Shown here piece by piece: positions 62,336 through 64,000 of a stretch of DNA of 64,000 nt. The stretch comes from Saccharomycopsis fibuligera x Saccharomycopsis cf. fibuligera (taxonomy: Eukaryota; Ascomycota; Saccharomycetes; Ascoideales; Saccharomycopsidaceae), in NCBI GenBank assembly GCA_001936135.1, contig CP012809.1:1413501-1477500 (forward strand). Reading direction: 5' to 3'. The translations under genes and the position numbers were made by a program. The stretch's first letter is position 1, and the number at the start of each line of letters is the position of its first letter. A model generated the notes under the pieces. It was not told where the DNA came from. It was given only the letters and a program-made list of their open reading frames with translations, and did no database searches.

Positions 62336-64000
62336 GTTGAGAAACTTCAATATATTATAAGGTAAATTAGAATGTGGCTGGGGCGCGTGATACGTGAGTT
62401 AAGCTGCGGTAAGCACACAGTGCTGCTGGTAGAGGCGATGGTTGATGTGGAGGTGGGGCAAAAGGCTGCTGAATGAGGGGCAACTGCGGACGCTTGGTTC
62501 TCCAGAATCCAAAGAAGAAAACGCAGCAAAGAGAGCGGGCGGGGAGTGGGGAATAGCGGTGTATAAATAAACGCCGTGAAATTGGCGGGCCATCTCTGTC
62601 CTGTGCAGATTGTTAGCCAAAAAGCACTCCCACATTATAGTGCTTTTATTTTATTTTATTTTATTTTATTTTTTTTTTTTTTTGTTTTGTTCCCTGCTGT
62701 TAGTTGCTGTTTCTCGCTGCTTCTCATAGCACCTCAATGCTCAACTGGTCATTTGGCGTGGCGGCGTCTCCCGCTCGTGCGAGGATTCGCACACATGGAG
62801 CGCACACGAGCTCTGGTCCCAGCTGCGTTGAAGCAGCATCGCGGTTGCGTTTCCTCAGGGTTCTCCATACTGGATAACTTCCCATTTTGCAAAAGTTTTG
62901 TTCTGACCTAAACGAAATAATGCGGTTACAGGGGCGATATAATACGCCCCCCATGAAATCGTGGTAAGGTGATGGATGGCACTGGGGTGCATTTTTTCAA
63001 TTACGGTAAAAAACTTCAATGCAAATGGTATAATACCTCGAAAAAATAAGAGCACCAACAGCCCCCAGGTTTTTCTTTCTGGGGGAAGCGTTACAGTAGC
63101 GTTGCTGTTGCAAAGGGACCATTTTGGCGATGTTGACCACTGTGGGTTTGGCTGCAGCTCCGTGACCCAGCGTACGCCCGATGACAGCCACTACCCGGGG
63201 GCGACCACGGCCACCGCAGAGCCTGTCAAACGGCTTTTTGTATCCGCCAGCCTGTCATCGCATCGCTGCTGCCCTTTGGTCCAAACAGTGAATATTATCA
63301 AGAGTACTTGCGATATCTACGAAACCACACCCTGCCTGCCAGCAGCTAGCGATGTCAAATATTGACTTATTATTAGTGGTGGTAATATCCTCAATGGCTT
63401 TTCCATAGCCACGGAGAGCCACACCGAAACGTCACTGGCCATTCGTGATCAAACAAATGGTTTCCTGGGGCTGGTCATCCAGCATAGGAGCAGAACGGAT
63501 CGCTAATATGCGCGCCCCCATTGGCTGGTTGGGTGCCCCTGTGTGAAATACATGCTGGAGCTGCCAACGGTCTTAAAACACCGCAGCTATTCACCGCGAC
63601 AACCGGACTTTTTTAAGGAAAATAAAAGTAAAAAAGGCAAAATTTAAAGAACATGCATGGTTGGATCTATTGCTGTTCTCATTGGATAGACAGCCTCCCA
63701 TTCAAGGTTCTCTTTTCAAAACCATATACGTTTTTGTCTTCAATCTTTGGCACATATTGCAAGCCAATGCTAACATGTAAGTAAAGTGGGTTCTTAAGCT
63801 GGCCGTTCTTCGAATCACTAATCGACATATCCCAAATTTGCAACAAGAGCCAGATATTGCAATGTCGAAAATTACGCTATTAAAAAACTTATCTCCAAAT
63901 AGGGAACATACTAAACACACACTTTTATTTTACCTATATAAAAACCGTAAACAATCAAAAAATAAAAACCAAAAAGAAAGAAAACCATAAATTTCCTTTA
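62336..64000. other. Upstream of ACH1-B to window end, no gene seen
   Basis: The first 250 bp are the ACH1-B promoter. TTTTATTTTATT pentamers and a T run lie at 62647-62685. Bases 62750-63560 are more GC-rich than usual for spacers here; a 129-codon frame at 62976-63365 (MALGCIFSITVKNFNANGII) has no recognisable domain. The final 150 bases are AT-rich with TATATAAA near 63933-63942, perhaps the promoter of a gene beyond the window. Confidence 0.4.

Noticed and set aside
62976-63365. 129-codon plus-strand frame upstream of ACH1 copy B
   Set aside because: No recognisable motif, start context or promoter; kept only as a remark in the intergenic entry.

Overview
The window is nuclear DNA of a budding yeast (Saccharomycotina). 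Genes are compact and almost all intronless, orthologues of Saccharomyces/Candida genes are recognisable throughout, one nuclear intron has a TACTAAC branch site a few bases from its AG, and proteins carry Asn/Gln/Ser-rich expansions. CTG is a very rare leucine-type codon (the tubes of TTG dwarf it), and the LINE is of the Candida Zorro/L1 type. Together these point to a CUG-Ser clade yeast (Debaryomycetaceae/Metschnikowiaceae), but I cannot prove how CTG is read, so any CTG residue shown as Leu may be Ser. Several open frames begin at a non-ATG codon if read to their maximum; I moved those starts to the first sensible ATG (FRE, TRM732-like, ERV25, GLN1, KRE2/MNT1 and the second ACH1).

Layout. 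1-4.3 kb: C-terminal end of a low-complexity protein, a short mitochondrial-DNA insert (LAGLIDADG endonuclease frame), and a ferric reductase. 4.3-7.3 kb: tRNA-Gly and tRNA-Cys with LTR remnants, one solo LTR with a clear 5-bp target duplication, and tails of a LINE. 7.3-41.2 kb: housekeeping genes CUE3, SET5, FMP10-like, FAU1 (spliced), BAT1/2, HYM1, VPS36, a small GPI-type protein, TRM732/THADA, RPF1, CYM1, ERV25, GLN1 and KRE2/MNT1. 41.2-49.2 kb: mobile-element island: tRNA-Ala, a nearly complete two-ORF L1-type LINE, two tandem older LINE tails, an LTR, an intron-bearing tRNA-Ser and a decayed LINE fragment. 49-55.3 kb: an Ala/Ser/Pro-repeat GPI cell-wall protein and, 3 kb away on the same strand, a decayed Ser/Thr-rich wall protein with 66-bp repeats. 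57-64 kb: two nearly identical tandem ACH1 genes.

How it fits together. The host genes are independent functions (iron reduction, ribosome rescue, histone methylation, folate, branched-chain amino acids, RAM signalling, ESCRT-II, tRNA modification, ribosome biogenesis, mitochondrial proteolysis, ER-Golgi cargo, nitrogen assimilation, mannosylation, acetyl-CoA metabolism), with recognisable promoter sites at GLN1 (GATA cluster), BAT (Gcn4-type) and RPF1 (PAC/RRPE-like). The most unusual pattern is in the mobile islands: three LINE insertions lie about 35-80 bp upstream of three different tRNA genes, all pointing away from the tRNA. This looks like a tRNA-gene-targeted L1-type retrotransposon, a behaviour I know from Dictyostelium TRE5 elements but not from yeast LINEs.
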